This document shows, piece by piece, positions 48,410 to 59,765 of a DNA stretch of 64,000 nt; position 1 is the first letter of the stretch; every line of letters starts with the position of its first letter. Location: NCBI RefSeq assembly GCF_037975245.1, contig NC_092582.1, positions 16,084,077 to 16,148,076 on the forward strand, in the 5' to 3' direction. A model generated the notes under the pieces. That model saw only the letters and a program-made list of their open reading frames with translations, searched no databases and was not told the DNA's origin. Source of the stretch: Apostichopus japonicus. Taxonomy: Eukaryota > Echinodermata > Holothuroidea > Aspidochirotida > Stichopodidae. A program made the translations under genes and the position numbers.

Positions 48410-48521
48410 GCTCTACGGGTTTAAAATTCACGCCCTGGCTTATGAATATCAGTACCAAGCTGCTTCTAGGAATCGTTACAATAGCGGACGACCACCCAGC
48501 CAGCACAAACCGAAACCATGA
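48410..48521 (+). CDS. CSNK2B: Casein kinase 2 regulatory subunit beta, terminal coding exon
   Basis: It encodes LYGFKIHALAYEYQYQAASR, which continues the alpha-docking tail, then a divergent end NRYNSGRPPSQHKPKP before TGA. Vertebrate CK2 beta ends in a short SPVKTIR-type tail that carries a CDK site; here that site is not conserved and the tail is seven residues longer. The acceptor is ccctccag. Confidence 0.96.
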
Positions 48522-49373
48522 GATGACGCGAGCAGTGCAGGACTTGTAAATGATATATGTGTACACCAAACAACTGTCGGGAGCAGGGGATATACCTAAC
48601 CACACTCTTAGTCTCCCACCTACCTTGCTTCTTCGTTCGTGGTTTGTGATGTCCGCAGTCGGGGAATTGGCGACCAGAAGCGTGGACAATTTCGACGGTG
48701 TTAACAATTAATGCAGTGTTAGACCTCGTGTAAAAATAGGAGGGCAGTCTTTTGGACACTTCCCTTCCTTTTTTCTTTCTCTTTATTTGCAGTATTTTAT
48801 TTCTACTGAATAGTGCAAAGGTTCTTGTGAATATAGTTAGGTGTGGTAGTATATAAAAAAAAATAACAACAAAAAAACAGCACTGTATGCAAATTGCAGT
48901 TTCAAAATTTTAAACGGTTTGAAAAAGCTTTTCTGGCAGTCGGTCATTTCGGTTCTTTAAAATAGCATGTTTTGTAGCAGACACCTGTAACGGCATGCTG
49001 CAAGGATACGTTAAGATGTGTAATTGTGAATTTGGTTGCTTTTAATCCCGAGACTGCTGCTCTAATAACCCTCATTGGGTTATTTGTTTTGATAACATAT
49101 CAAAAACTGTTTACGCTACATAGTGTTGTAAAGGTCAGTGACTTCAACATTTTTTTAAACAATACAGTAACTCGAGTCAGGATGCGGGCTTGTACCGATT
49201 CCATTAAATAATGATAGGACTCGTTACAATCCTGACCTTACACATTAGTAGAGCTTTCATCGTGCAGTTTATTACTCCCAGACCAATACCGAGTGCTTTT
49301 AAGAAAAGCATGGCAATTGCCTTTTAATGTAACACAGAGTCGAAACAAAGTGTGATTCATCCCAAATTGCAAG

Positions 49374-49379
49374 AATAAA
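49374..49379 (+). terminator. Candidate polyadenylation signal for CK2 beta
   Basis: AATAAA in AAGAATAAAAGG, 850 bp beyond the stop codon. Usage cannot be shown here. Confidence 0.35.
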
Positions 49380-49639
49380 AGGAATTCTTGATCATGTATT
49401 TAATATATAAACCTATTTTATGAGAGATTGATGTCACTTTTGTTAATACTTGAATAAGATATTTGATAGGAAAAGGATTACAGCTATGCCCCCACCCACA
49501 AAAAAAAAGGTTTTTTTTATTAACACATCCTTCAGGTTCAAATGGTAAAACTCCTTTTCATGAATCTCTTTTGAGTTAGTTTTGCAAACAAGGGGAGGAG
49601 GAGGGGTGGGTGGGGGGGGGGGGTGTTGTTTTCTTTGAA

Positions 49640-51629
49640 GACGGGGGTTCATTTAAAGCTTGTGAATATGTCGCTTTATCTGTCAGTACCCAATTATTAC
49701 TTTAACATATGATTTTTAATTTTTTTTTAACCCACCCAAGAATTGTTTTTCATTTTCTTTGGAAACTTTTTTTCTTCTCAGTCTCTCCGTGACTATTTGA
49801 GGTAAAAGATGAAAAAATAAACCTGGAGATCACCACAGACTTTCTCTCTGGACACTTTCTTTGCCTTAAATAAATCAACATCTTTTTGGAAGTTACACAT
49901 CTAATGGAATCCCTAGGAAGGATTTTACTATGTCCAACATATTTACTCCAAAGTTGACAGTAAGGCAACGACTAATTTGTTATCTTACCGTTTGCGAGTG
50001 TTCGCAATGCAATCTGAATTTGACGTGAACATCTATACGTGCGAAGGACGACCATCAAGGCCCATTTTGGACATCTTGACAGAAATATGGTTGTCTCGTT
50101 ACAAAATGTGGAACAACTTCTTGTTTTTACATAAACGTAATACATTCTGTTCTGTTACTTTCATAGCATTAAAGTGCAATCTGTGCAGTTAGTATGTGTT
50201 GTCGTTATTTACATTGTAGTTATAGTATAGGTCGACATGAGCTAACCATGAAACACGTTGGGGTACACGTTGGGATTATTAAAGGATTTTCAAGCCCTTC
50301 ACAACGAAGACAAAAATCTGACAAACTTTGTGACTGGTTTTGTTTCCGTATAATCAGTCCAAATGAAAAAGTAAACACATTTAGACATGAAGACTTTACA
50401 AAAGAAAAAAAAGTATAAAAATGGAAAGAAAATGCTGAGATGATAGCAACACTATCATTTCTTAGAAATGAGAGAGTGAGACTTCAAAAGTTAAATACAG
50501 ATATTAAATTACACATGTAACATCAATGACAACTGTAGATTTGCAAGACTTTACACAGTTTGCAAGATTTCTAGCTTAAAACAGACCATACAATGATTAG
50601 TGATTTTTGGATGCAATTTATGTATGTGAAAAATTGAATATAGACTTTGCGCACAAGGGCAATGTCATTCCAGGTGTGAAGTTCAAGATTTCACACACAC
50701 ATACATACATACACATACATTAGCACACACACACCATCACCTACACCACAAAAGTTGCTTTTGCCCATCAGCAAGAAATTGATAAACCTGGTTGCACATA
50801 ATAGGGGTGGCGAGGGCTAGGAAGAGTGTTATTTTGAGGGATTTACAAAACCCACATACACACATTGCCACTTATCGCGAGATAAAGAAAATGTAGAAAA
50901 TGAATGTTTCCTTTAATCCCATATCCTGTAAACAAGCAAAACTGGTTTGAGCTTTGAGATATTTTACAATTCATGTACAATTTAACCCTTTCTCGTTGGT
51001 ACGAACCTCAAGGAAAGTACTGTTGAAGACTATCAGCACATCTAGCTAAAACCTAGAGGCAAAAATATTAAATGACTTTACAGTAACGAAGTATTAATGA
51101 CTTGAAGTTTGAACAAATCAACAAGTATTGGCAATATACAGAGGTCTGTCTGACTTACAAAGAGGATAAGATCTCCTAAAACCAATTTGACAAAGTGAGA
51201 ACCAAGGATTTCACACGGCATACTCTGCTGATCTTCCACAAAAGATAATGGCAAACTGTGTACCCCCTGCCCCCAAAATAATGTGGGGGGGGGAGAATTA
51301 TAGGCAAACACACTATCTGCATGCCAGCAAGTTAAACATTTGAAGTGGATTAAGTTTAATATGCTCAAGTGCTGTTCTCATTTTTATTCATTTTTTAGTA
51401 AGGAGAAAACAAGAGTGATCCATCTAGTTAACTGATTTTGGTAAAGGAGGAGCAAATGCAAACAACCATCCTTCATTTTTGTGATGGGAAACCACGAAGA
51501 TTAAATTCATTCACTCTGGTAGAAACCAGGCTTTTTATTATTCCACCATATACTGAGCCACTCGTTATTCAATTTCAATTCTTTGTTTGGTAGAGGTGGT
51601 ACGTGCAAATTCTTTTTACTTTTCATTAA
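49640..51629. other. Intergenic DNA between CK2 beta and PIN1
   Basis: AT-rich with a CA-rich run near 50693-50735 (mixed ACAC/ACAT). Open frames of 60-95 codons show no recognised content. Confidence 0.4.
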
Positions 51630-51930
51630 TTAAGAACAGATTTATTAAAGCGCAGAAATATCCACCGATAACGGTGCTAAAATAGCATCACAATATTACC
51701 CTGGTCAACGATAACCTGTCAAACTTAGAGACAATCCCTCCACATGACAGCAGCTAAACCGCGCCCAGCTGACAATTTATCTCACAGGAACCCATTTATA
51801 CACCTGGGTGAAGAGAGGCAATGGAGATAAAGTGTCTTGCCCAAGGAAACAACATAATGATCTGGCCAGGACTCGAACCTGCAATCCTTAGATCACATGT
51901 CCACTGCCTCGACCACTTGACCACAACAGC
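51630..51930 (-). mobile_element. tRNA-derived SINE, minus orientation
   Basis: Read on the minus strand, the head has an A box TGGTCAAGTGG (51913-51923) and a B box AGGTTCGAGT (51871-51880) at tRNA-like spacing. The body contains TTGGGCAAGACACTTTATCT and CACCCAGGTGTATAAATGGG, words that resemble the conserved central regions of widespread metazoan SINEs, and then a 3' part ending AATAAATCTG. The exact ends are approximate. Confidence 0.75.
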
Positions 51931-52825
51931 AAACATTGTGACTTTTCTTCGTTTCTTTCCGAAATCGTGCGTGGGATAGGTGGCGCTGTCCTGATCACCT
52001 ACCAGTCAACAGTAGTCTCATAATACGTCCATATTTCGAAGGATAGACCAATTTTGTGAGAAAGACTCCAAATATCTTTTCTAATATTAAGAGGATAAAA
52101 CTTCCATAGAATGCCCATTGCCAATGCTTAGACAATGATTAAATTCCTAAAACTACCTTTACATGCTAGCAATGGTAAAGGCTATAAGCAACGACACCAT
52201 TTACTCCTACGATGCAAATGAGAGTTAAAAACAAAAGGAACCAAACAGATTTCACATCACAGTGGCATGCATGGATCCATGGTGCTGTAGAGTCTGCACC
52301 TTTTTAAACTTTGCAAAAAAATTAATTCAAAAAATCTGTTTTTTTTGGGGTTATTTTTTTAGAGGGAGGAGTATGATCTCAGTGCCCTCCTCTTTGAAGT
52401 CCTGGATCTGCCCCTGAGAGACACTATGACATCACACATTGACCAAATGGTCAAACTTATTTGACCTGATTATAGAACCAGTACAGCTCTTTTAAGCATA
52501 TTCAGATTTTTCTCAGTGGTTTGAGGCTATTGCTAACTACTTAAATTATATCAGATATAGATGATTGTTTGGGTTTGCTACTCCCTTTCTAACGCACTGT
52601 TCCGCCGATCAATAATCAATAATCGCAAATCAATAATGTTGGCAAAGAACGGAAGAGGTGCTTCTATAGTGGAGTTGGGAGTGGTAGATTTTGGTTTTGC
52701 ATGACAAGAGTATGAAGCACAGTATGAAGCTCTGGGCATTGAAGGAAAAAATCTTGATGGTTTAATCTATCAGACCCCTTTGATCAATAAGAGACATACA
52801 AGATTAAATGCTTCCAGGGCCAACT

Positions 52826-53046
52826 TTATGCCGTCCTCAAGATGAGATGAATTCCAGAATCTGTGAAGACGGGCTCGCTCATTTCACCCACTTGTAGCTG
52901 GAAAGAGGCATCTTCAAACGGCTTCTGCATCTGTCCACGACCAAACAATCCCAAGTCGCCGCCATTCCTAGCCGAGCTGCAATCGCTCTCTGTGACAGCC
53001 AGTTCTTGTAATGTGATTTCTCCCTGTTTGATCCGACTGTGAAATC
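52826..53046 (-). CDS. PIN1: PIN1-type peptidyl-prolyl isomerase, terminal exon
   Basis: The last exon of a parvulin isomerase that flips phospho-Ser/Thr-Pro bonds in nuclear and cytosolic targets. After the acceptor (catgacag) it encodes [16 protein letters not shown], then [13 protein letters not shown] with the active-site cysteine. [14 protein letters not shown] supplies the Met/Gln/Phe proline pocket, and [20 protein letters not shown] the C-terminal strands with the catalytic Ser and His. It is 73 codons including the stop and joins the 54801-54983 exon in phase 1. All hallmark catalytic residues visible here are kept, so it is probably functional. Confidence 0.95.
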
Positions 53047-53205
53047 CTGTCATGGGGGAGGAGGAAAAAAAAAGGCGATGAGAAAAATTGGCCACTAAAA
53101 ATCACGAGAATCTGAATTCGTTGCAGTGTGCATTGCCCTTGTATTGATCAATACTCAACAATAAAGTGAGAGTTTACTAACTTGAGCCTATTGTTTTCAG
53201 TGGAG

Positions 53206-53643
53206 TAGGGATGCACTGGATATCCGGTCCGGCCGGACTATCCGGCCGGATAGTGAGCAATTATCTGGTTCCAGCCGGATATTTTTCAAAATCCGGCCGG
53301 ATCTTTTGCAAAAACCTGCCGGATTTTTGTCAAAATCTGGCCTGAATTATTCCTTAAAAAGGTGTTGGTATTAACTTAAATCAATATAAACTATTTCCAA
53401 AAATTAATAAAAACATTCAAAGTAAGGAAAAATTAGGTGTAACATGTTTAATTTAATTTTGTCAATGGTCTGATGGTTTGCGTCTACCTCACCTAAGATT
53501 TGCTCCTTGTTTCATACTTCTACTTCTTATTAATGATTTTTTTTTTGTGTAATGAAAAAATCCGGTTCCGGCCGAATTTCATGGACTATCCAGCAAAATC
53601 CGGTTCCGGCCGGATGAAAAAATTTGGGTCCGGTGCATCCCTA
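53206..53643 (+). mobile_element. Non-autonomous hAT-like element in the PIN1 intron, copy 1
   Basis: The ends TAGGGATGCACTGGATATCC and CCGGTGCATCCCTA are inverted repeats. The body is full of CCGGCCGGAT palindromic words and is colinear with 54082-54531. No 8-bp duplication remains (CAGTGGAG against AACTTGAC), so the insertion is old, recombined or transferred by duplication. Confidence 0.85.
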
Positions 53644-54081
53644 AACTTGACCCTATGGTACAGCGGACGAAAGGAAAGGCAGAAGGCTCTTGTCATCTTT
53701 GCCCTTCATCATTTCGGAAAGATTTGAGGTTCTGGTATCGCCAGGACTAACTTTCCTAGTCATTGATCACGTTTGTCAGGAATGATGATGAACTACCTGC
53801 CCTTTGGAGTTATTGACTTGTTTTCGAGACAGGTGAACCTCTTTACAAGGAGGAGGTATCAAAGGACATCGATACAATGATGGCAGGGACATGCAATCTC
53901 TGTGAAACCATCTCTGTCATCCATTACTATTCGGCGCACATATTTAAAAGTGCCGGTCTTTCTGGATTATCACTCGAATAAGCAGGGTGTCATAATTCGT
54001 CGCTAACATGCCAGCTGGATAATTTAAATCGCTCAATTGAACTTCACTATTTTTCACGTCATCATTGGGCAGCATTCACGG

Positions 54082-54531
54082 TAGGGATGCACCGGATATC
54101 CGGTCCGGCCGGACTATCCGGCCGGATAGTGAGCAATTATCCGGTTCCGGCCGGATATTTTTCAAAATCCGGCCGGATCTTTTTCAAAATCTGGCCTGAA
54201 TTATTCCTTAAAAAGGTGTTGGTATTAACTTAAATCAATGTAAACTATTTCCAAAAATTAATAAAAACCTTCAAAGTAAGGAAAAAATTAGGTTTAACAT
54301 GTTTAATTTATATTTCTCAATGGTCTGACCCACTAAATGGGGTCTTAATTTCACCTTCTTTATAATATGGGTATACATCACCTAACATTTGCTCCTTGTT
54401 TCATACTTCTACTTCTTTTTAATGATTTTCTTTTGTGTAATGAAAAAATCCGGTTCCGGCCGGATTTCATGTACTATCCGGCAAAATCCGGTTCCGGCCG
54501 GATCCAAAGATTTGGATCCGGTGCATCTCTA
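54082..54531 (+). mobile_element. Non-autonomous hAT-like element in the PIN1 intron, copy 2
   Basis: The 450-bp element has inverted ends TAGGGATGCACCGGATATCC and GGATCCGGTGCATCTCTA and a perfect 8-bp target duplication ATTCACGG at 54074-54081 and 54532-54539, the hAT signature. It has the same orientation as copy 1, 440 bp away. Together the two make up about half of the intron between the two PIN1 exons. Confidence 0.93.
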
Positions 54532-54800
54532 ATTCACGGTGTTGAAGAAGAAGACGAGACTATAATCATCACCGATTCACTTGGAAACTTTTAATCATTT
54601 AACCAATCGTTGAATTTACAGGCTTTCTTTGTGTAGCTTGACTTTCTTATCAAACCCCAGGGCAAGATCCATTTTAGTCCCCACCCCAACCCTCCCCCAC
54701 CACCACAAGAAAACTTGACACTACTTCCGAGAGTCATCAATTTGAATCAACGTTGAATTTTCCTACCGAAAGGGAATATCTGATTATCTATATACTGTAC

Positions 54801-54983
54801 CTTTGAGAATCTCTAGAGCCTCGTCTTTACTTCGAGTTATAGTGTCTTCTTTCCAAGATGACGGTCTTCTGGATTCGTTGTGTTTCACCAACAGGTGGGC
54901 ACATCTGACTTTGTCCGTGTCTGCTCCAGTCGGCATTTCCCATTGGCTTTCTCCGGTTTTCGCATTGAAATAATAATCTTTTC
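54801..54983 (-). CDS. PIN1: PIN1-type peptidyl-prolyl isomerase, internal exon
   Basis: It starts in phase 1 after the acceptor ttttggcag with GKDYYFNAKTGESQWEMPTG, the second half of the WW domain with its phosphopeptide-binding Tyr and Trp. It continues into the PPIase domain: VRCAHLLVKHNESRRPSSW contains the catalytic His, the basic Lys and the Arg pair that reads the phosphate. It ends TRSKDEALEILK with donor AAAG|gtacag. The exon carrying the start and the first WW strand (a PxGW motif) was looked for on the minus strand up to 64000 and not found. It may lie beyond the window or be too diverged. Confidence 0.95.
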
Positions 54984-55414
54984 CTGCCAAAAGTAAAAAA
55001 GTAAAGTTTCTATTGGATGCAACGAGACAGCAAATTTTTCTCATTTCTCAAGCTTTAGGGCGAGAGGGCATTACTGCCTGGTTATAAGCCCCCCCCCCCC
55101 ACCCCCTGTTTAAACGTAAAAGGACACTGGAAGACCGAATTCACCTAAAACAACACAGGGAACCAATGAAATCCAGGAGACCATTTAGAATGTTTGATTG
55201 GCTTTATTCTCATGATTTCAATTAATATGTTAATAACCATGTTTTTTTTGTTTGTTGTAGGATGATTGAGATTAGTAAAATATTCTGCAAACAATGCCAG
55301 ATAAACTGCCAAACATGCCTAAGAGATATATATTAACCAAGTATCATCACATGTTCTGTGACAAAAAAGTGACAGTGTCCAAACATTTCATGATTTGAAC
55401 ACATTTACCATATA

Positions 55415-56075
55415 TGGTAAGCCCCACCCCCCTTATAAATATGCATAATATCAACTTGAACATATGTTACCATGTACCCACTATCTACCAGCACATTAAT
55501 ACCAAGTATGAATAAATTTTGGTTGCAGAGTTATTCGCATTTGGACATTTTCACGTTTGACCCGTGACCTCACTATTATTAATGAGATGAGCACCAAATC
55601 AATAGGGTTCATCTATCTACTCACTATGGCGCATCTATGTACTACATATGACTTCAATCCAACTTGTCGTTGTTCAGTTACCGTGTTTACAAGCTATTTT
55701 AGTGAAAATCAACTTAAGCCCCGCCCCCTTATAAATATGCATCATATCAACTTGAAAATATATCACCAGGTACCTGCTATCTACCATCATACTAATACCA
55801 CGTATATATAAATTCTGATTTTTGGTTGCTGAGTTATTAGCATTTCAAGATTTTTACATTTGACCACGTGACCTCATTAATATTCATGAGATGAGCACCA
55901 AAATTAATAGGGTTCTTCTGCTCAGTATGGCCCATTTACGTACCAAGTATAAGCCTTCGGCAAGGACTCAAAAACAATCCCAAACTTGTTATACCTAAAG
56001 GGCACCTTCATACCAAATATGAAATGTATCCCAATTATCATTCTGAACTAAGTGTCATACACACACACATAATCA
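55415..56075 (+). repeat. Diverged tandem repeat, ~2 units of ~295 nt
   Basis: Two units begin GCCCCGCCCCCTTATAAATA (55422 and 55719 forms) and share ATATCAACTTGAA, TACCAAGTAT, TGACCTCA and AATAGGGTTC phrases in order. The block ends in a CA run (near 56057). Layout and phrases (conserved gene-like sentences ending in CA) resemble the family at 57536-59765. Confidence 0.75.
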
Positions 56076-56397
56076 CCATTATCATCCCATACATTCCTTC
56101 TGCAAATTTGTATTAAAAAATGTCCATAGCAAAAGAAAATACAGTTCAGTTAGGGTAAGAATTAAGACAATTTTATTATTATTGTCATCTCTAATGAGGG
56201 TGGTCCTGCTCAGTGCAGAAGCCCTGCTTTTCAGAGGAGCCCTCAAAACACTGTTGTAAAAGTTGTACTAACTGGTGTTAATCAAATGCATTAAACAAAC
56301 ACAAAAACTTTCAATGTCCCATGTGAACCAAGAACTGACAAACACATGTACATGATAATAAACATGTACAGTAATAAAAAATTTTGGAGTAATTTAA

Positions 56398-56759
56398 AGG
56401 CATTGAAGACTCGCCCCAAACCGTGTGCCCCGCTCTGAAAAAGTTAACTTTCCGTTGCTTGCAAGTGAAGTTTTCTTCTTGTTGTTACAAAATGTAGACA
56501 GTAATGAAACGTGATACCTTGTTATCTTTAGCTGGACCTGAGATGTCCATCGCTGTATTGTTTGTACACTGTGCTGTGTGTATTGACCGCAGCTGTAATG
56601 TACTGACTGTACACTAGTGTCTAATTACCGACGATAGCAAGCTGTGTGTGTATTTCTGGGATCCATGGTAGTGTCTAACACTTCTGGTACACCTCATATG
56701 AAACTAGGTCAGATTACCGGCATGAGACGTTTCTTTGTGCGCAAGCCTTCACACCCATT
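56398..56759 (+). mobile_element. TTAA-flanked MITE family, copy D (complete)
   Basis: The 362-bp element begins AGGCATTGAAGACTCGC after TTAA (56394-56397) and ends CTTCACACCCATT before TTAA (56760-56763). It has the same orientation and terminal divergence as copy C, so C and D share a source lineage. It lies upstream of the visible PIN1 exons, possibly in the first intron. Confidence 0.9.
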
Positions 56760-57535
56760 TTAATACCCTGCACTCTTCTACTGGCTTCTGTTCAGTGGAA
56801 GTCGATTGTAATGGGATGTTGATGAATTTCATTTCCTGCTTACGCCCTCTATAAAAATATATAGTTTGTTGGTATGGATGGCAAATGTGAAAGAAACTTT
56901 TGAGTTCTGACAGTTGGGAAATCATTTATCTTTTTTGGAGAAATCTTTATCTGACACATTACTTCCTTGATTCATGCTATCCTAACAGGGAGTTTTCCCT
57001 CTGGAGTTGGAGTAGCTGTGGGGAAATCCCTATTTAGACACATTACTTCATAAATGCCTCTGAAACACATCTTCCTAACAGGATATTTGTTGCTGAAGAA
57101 GTCAGAGTCACTTTAGGGATATCATTATTAGATTAATCACTTCATAAAGTTATGCCTTTGAGAAGGACACATCTTCCAAACAGCATAGTACTGTAGTTAC
57201 TTTGGTTTTGCTGGAGTGGAGTAACAATGGGGAAAATCATTATAAGACCTGATGGGTAAACAGTAACATCACAACACTGAGGACATTAATGTCCTTTTCA
57301 AGGATAGCAGTGCAGTGACTATAACGATTTTGCTCTTTGGTTTTAAAGTTCTATACTTAATCTATGTGATTCACCAAAAATGGAAGGAACTACTTGTAAC
57401 TGTCAGGAACTGCTTGAAGCAAAGAGAAATTGAACCAGAATGAAAAAATGCATTGTGGTTTAGATTATGTAACATCAGCAGTTTTCTTCATGAATCTGAC
57501 GTAATGTATCTATATAGTGAGGGTGTACATTTTTT

Positions 57536-57890
57536 TAAGTATTTCACGATTTGACCTCTGGTGACCCCAAATGACCTTTGACCTCCACCAAAAACGATAG
57601 GCTTCTTTAACTCAATGTGGTACTTCTACACACTAAATATGAGGTCTGCCCATTATTCTCTTCTTGAGATATCGTGTTTACAAGGTTTTCACAATTTCAC
57701 CCCTGGTGACCCCAAATTACCTTTGACCTCCACCAAAACGATAGACTTTTTGTACTCAATGTGGTACTTTTACACACTACATATGAAGTCTGCCCATGCT
57801 TCCCATCTTGAGATATCATGTTTACAAGGTTTTCACATTTTGACCCCTGGTGACACCAAATAACCTTGACTTCCACCAAAAACAATAGGC
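57536..57890 (+). repeat. Diverged tandem repeat carrying DR1-like words, first block
   Basis: About 2.5 units of ~145-155 nt. Each reads through TTTGACCCCTGGTGACCCC, AAATGACCTTTGACCTCCAC, CAATAGGCTT, GTACTCAATGTGGTAC, AATATGAGGTCTGCCCATG and TTGAGATATCGTGTTTACAA. TGACCTTTGACCT is exact at 57572-57584; TTACCTTTGACCT lies at 57717-57729. Open frames through it follow the repeat and are not genes. Confidence 0.85.
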
Positions 57891-57899
57891 TACTTTCAC

Positions 57900-58740
57900 T
57901 ACAGTTCTAACTGTGCATTTCAAATAAATCGATGCTGATGACTGAGAGTGGTATGTAATACAGAACCTGTTTAAAGTCTCAATACGTGTTTGCTGATGAA
58001 TTTCGGAAAACAAACTTCCAAAGTAGATTCAATGTTTCTTACATTCTAAATGCACTCTGACCAGGTGGGTTCAATGGAGACTAGCTGTCACAATCGAAAG
58101 AAAGAAATTTATTTTTCTGTTGCTCTTACTGTACGGCGCAAACGATTTACTGTAAACCACTGCTACCGCCCATGACAGCATGTTCATTACACAAATTTTG
58201 TAAACAAAATTGTCTACACATGCAGCCCCATCAAGACTTTAATGCAGTCCTTTAGCCTACTCATATCATCCACTTTTAACAATTCCACAGAGGAACGTCT
58301 GAAAACACCTGTTTGTCCATTGCAATCATAATGGAAGGAATTGACACAATTTCACAAGCTACATCAGTAAGAACGAGAGGAAGAAACGAGAGCAGGGACC
58401 TGAGACAGACTAGTTACGAAGTAAAAGTAAGCTTAGGCCTTACGATCGCAAACAAAATGGAGAGATTGATTGGCGCATGATCTGTTGGGCGGGGCTTGCA
58501 AATTTTAATTGAAGTTTGTAGAATCTACGGACTCGTTAATAAATCTGGCGAATCACCCTAACGTTTTTAACGACAGATACAGTAACTCAATAAAATGAAT
58601 CTTCATCTGAAAATTGCATAGAACAGTGTTATTTTCACTGAACTGTAAAGTGCAGTAAGCTGGAAACACATTCTGAGACTACAATATATGACTTTTGAGT
58701 GATCTGAAATTAAAGTATTAATTACTCTTTATGTTTCAGG
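57900..58740. other. Unique spacer between repeat blocks
   Basis: It contains a GC-box-like TGGGCGGGGC at 58488-58497 and no recognised exon. It was checked for the missing PIN1 first exon without success. Confidence 0.4.
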
Positions 58741-58744
58741 CCAT

Positions 58745-59765
58745 GACAGATTTACAGACACAAGGTTTTAAAAATTTGACCTCGGGTGATCCCAACAGAC
58801 CTTTGACCTCCACCAAGAACAATAGGCTTGATGTACTCATTGGGGTTCGTCTAAACACTAAATATGAGGTCTGCCCATGCTTCCCTTCTTGAGATATCGG
58901 GTTTACAATGTTTTCACAATTTTACTTCTGGTGGCCCTAAATGACCTTAAGCCTCCACCGAAAACGAAAGGCTGCATGTACTTAATGTGGTACTGCGTCA
59001 AAACAATATGAGGTCTGCACAAGCTTCCTTTCTTGAGCTATTGTGTTTACAAGGTTTTGACAATTTGACCCCTAGTGACCCGAAATGACCTTCACAGAAA
59101 ACAATAGGCTTCCTATACTCAATGCACATGGTTCTTCTACACACTAATATGAGGTCTGCCCAAGCTTCCTTTCTTGAGATATCGTGTTTTACAAGGTTTT
59201 CACAATTTGCCCCTAGTGACCCTAAATGACCTTTCATCTCAACAGAAAGCAATAGGCTTCTTGTGCTCAATCTACACATAAAATATGAGGTTTGCCCAAG
59301 CTTCCCTTCTTATGATATATTGTTTACAAGGTTTTCACAATTTGACCCCTGGTGACCCCAAATGACCCCTGACAGCCACAGAGAACAATAGGCTTTTTGT
59401 ACTCGATGTGGTACATCTACACACTAAACATGAGGTTTGCCCAAGCTTCCTTTCTTGAGATATCGTGTTTACAAGGTTTTGACAGTTTGACCCCTAGTAA
59501 CCCTAACTGACCTTTTACCTCCATAGTAAACAATAGGGTTCTTGTGCTCAATACGGTACGTTGTCACACCAAATATGAGGTCTGCCCATGCTTCCTTTCT
59601 TGAGATATTGTGTTTACAAGGTTTCCACATTTTGACCCCTGGTGACCCCAAATGACCTTTGACCCCCACAGAAAACAATAGGCTTCTTGTACTCAATATG
59701 GTACATCTACACACCAAACATGAACTTGGTCCAACTTTCACTTCTTGACATATCGTGTTTACAAG
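58745..59765 (+). repeat. Diverged tandem repeat carrying DR1-like words, second block
   Basis: About seven units of ~145 nt of the same family as 57536-57890. It ends at TTTACAAGCTGGGCAGCAC, followed by a CA-rich run to 59805. Unit divergence is considerable. A near-DR1 word lies at 59653-59665 (TGACCTTTGACCC) and at 58797-58809 (AGACCTTTGACCT); the others are degraded. Confidence 0.88.

Noticed and set aside
51862-51930. Functional tRNA gene on the minus strand
   Set aside because: It is the head of a SINE with a ~230-nt non-tRNA body, and acceptor-stem pairing is not evident.
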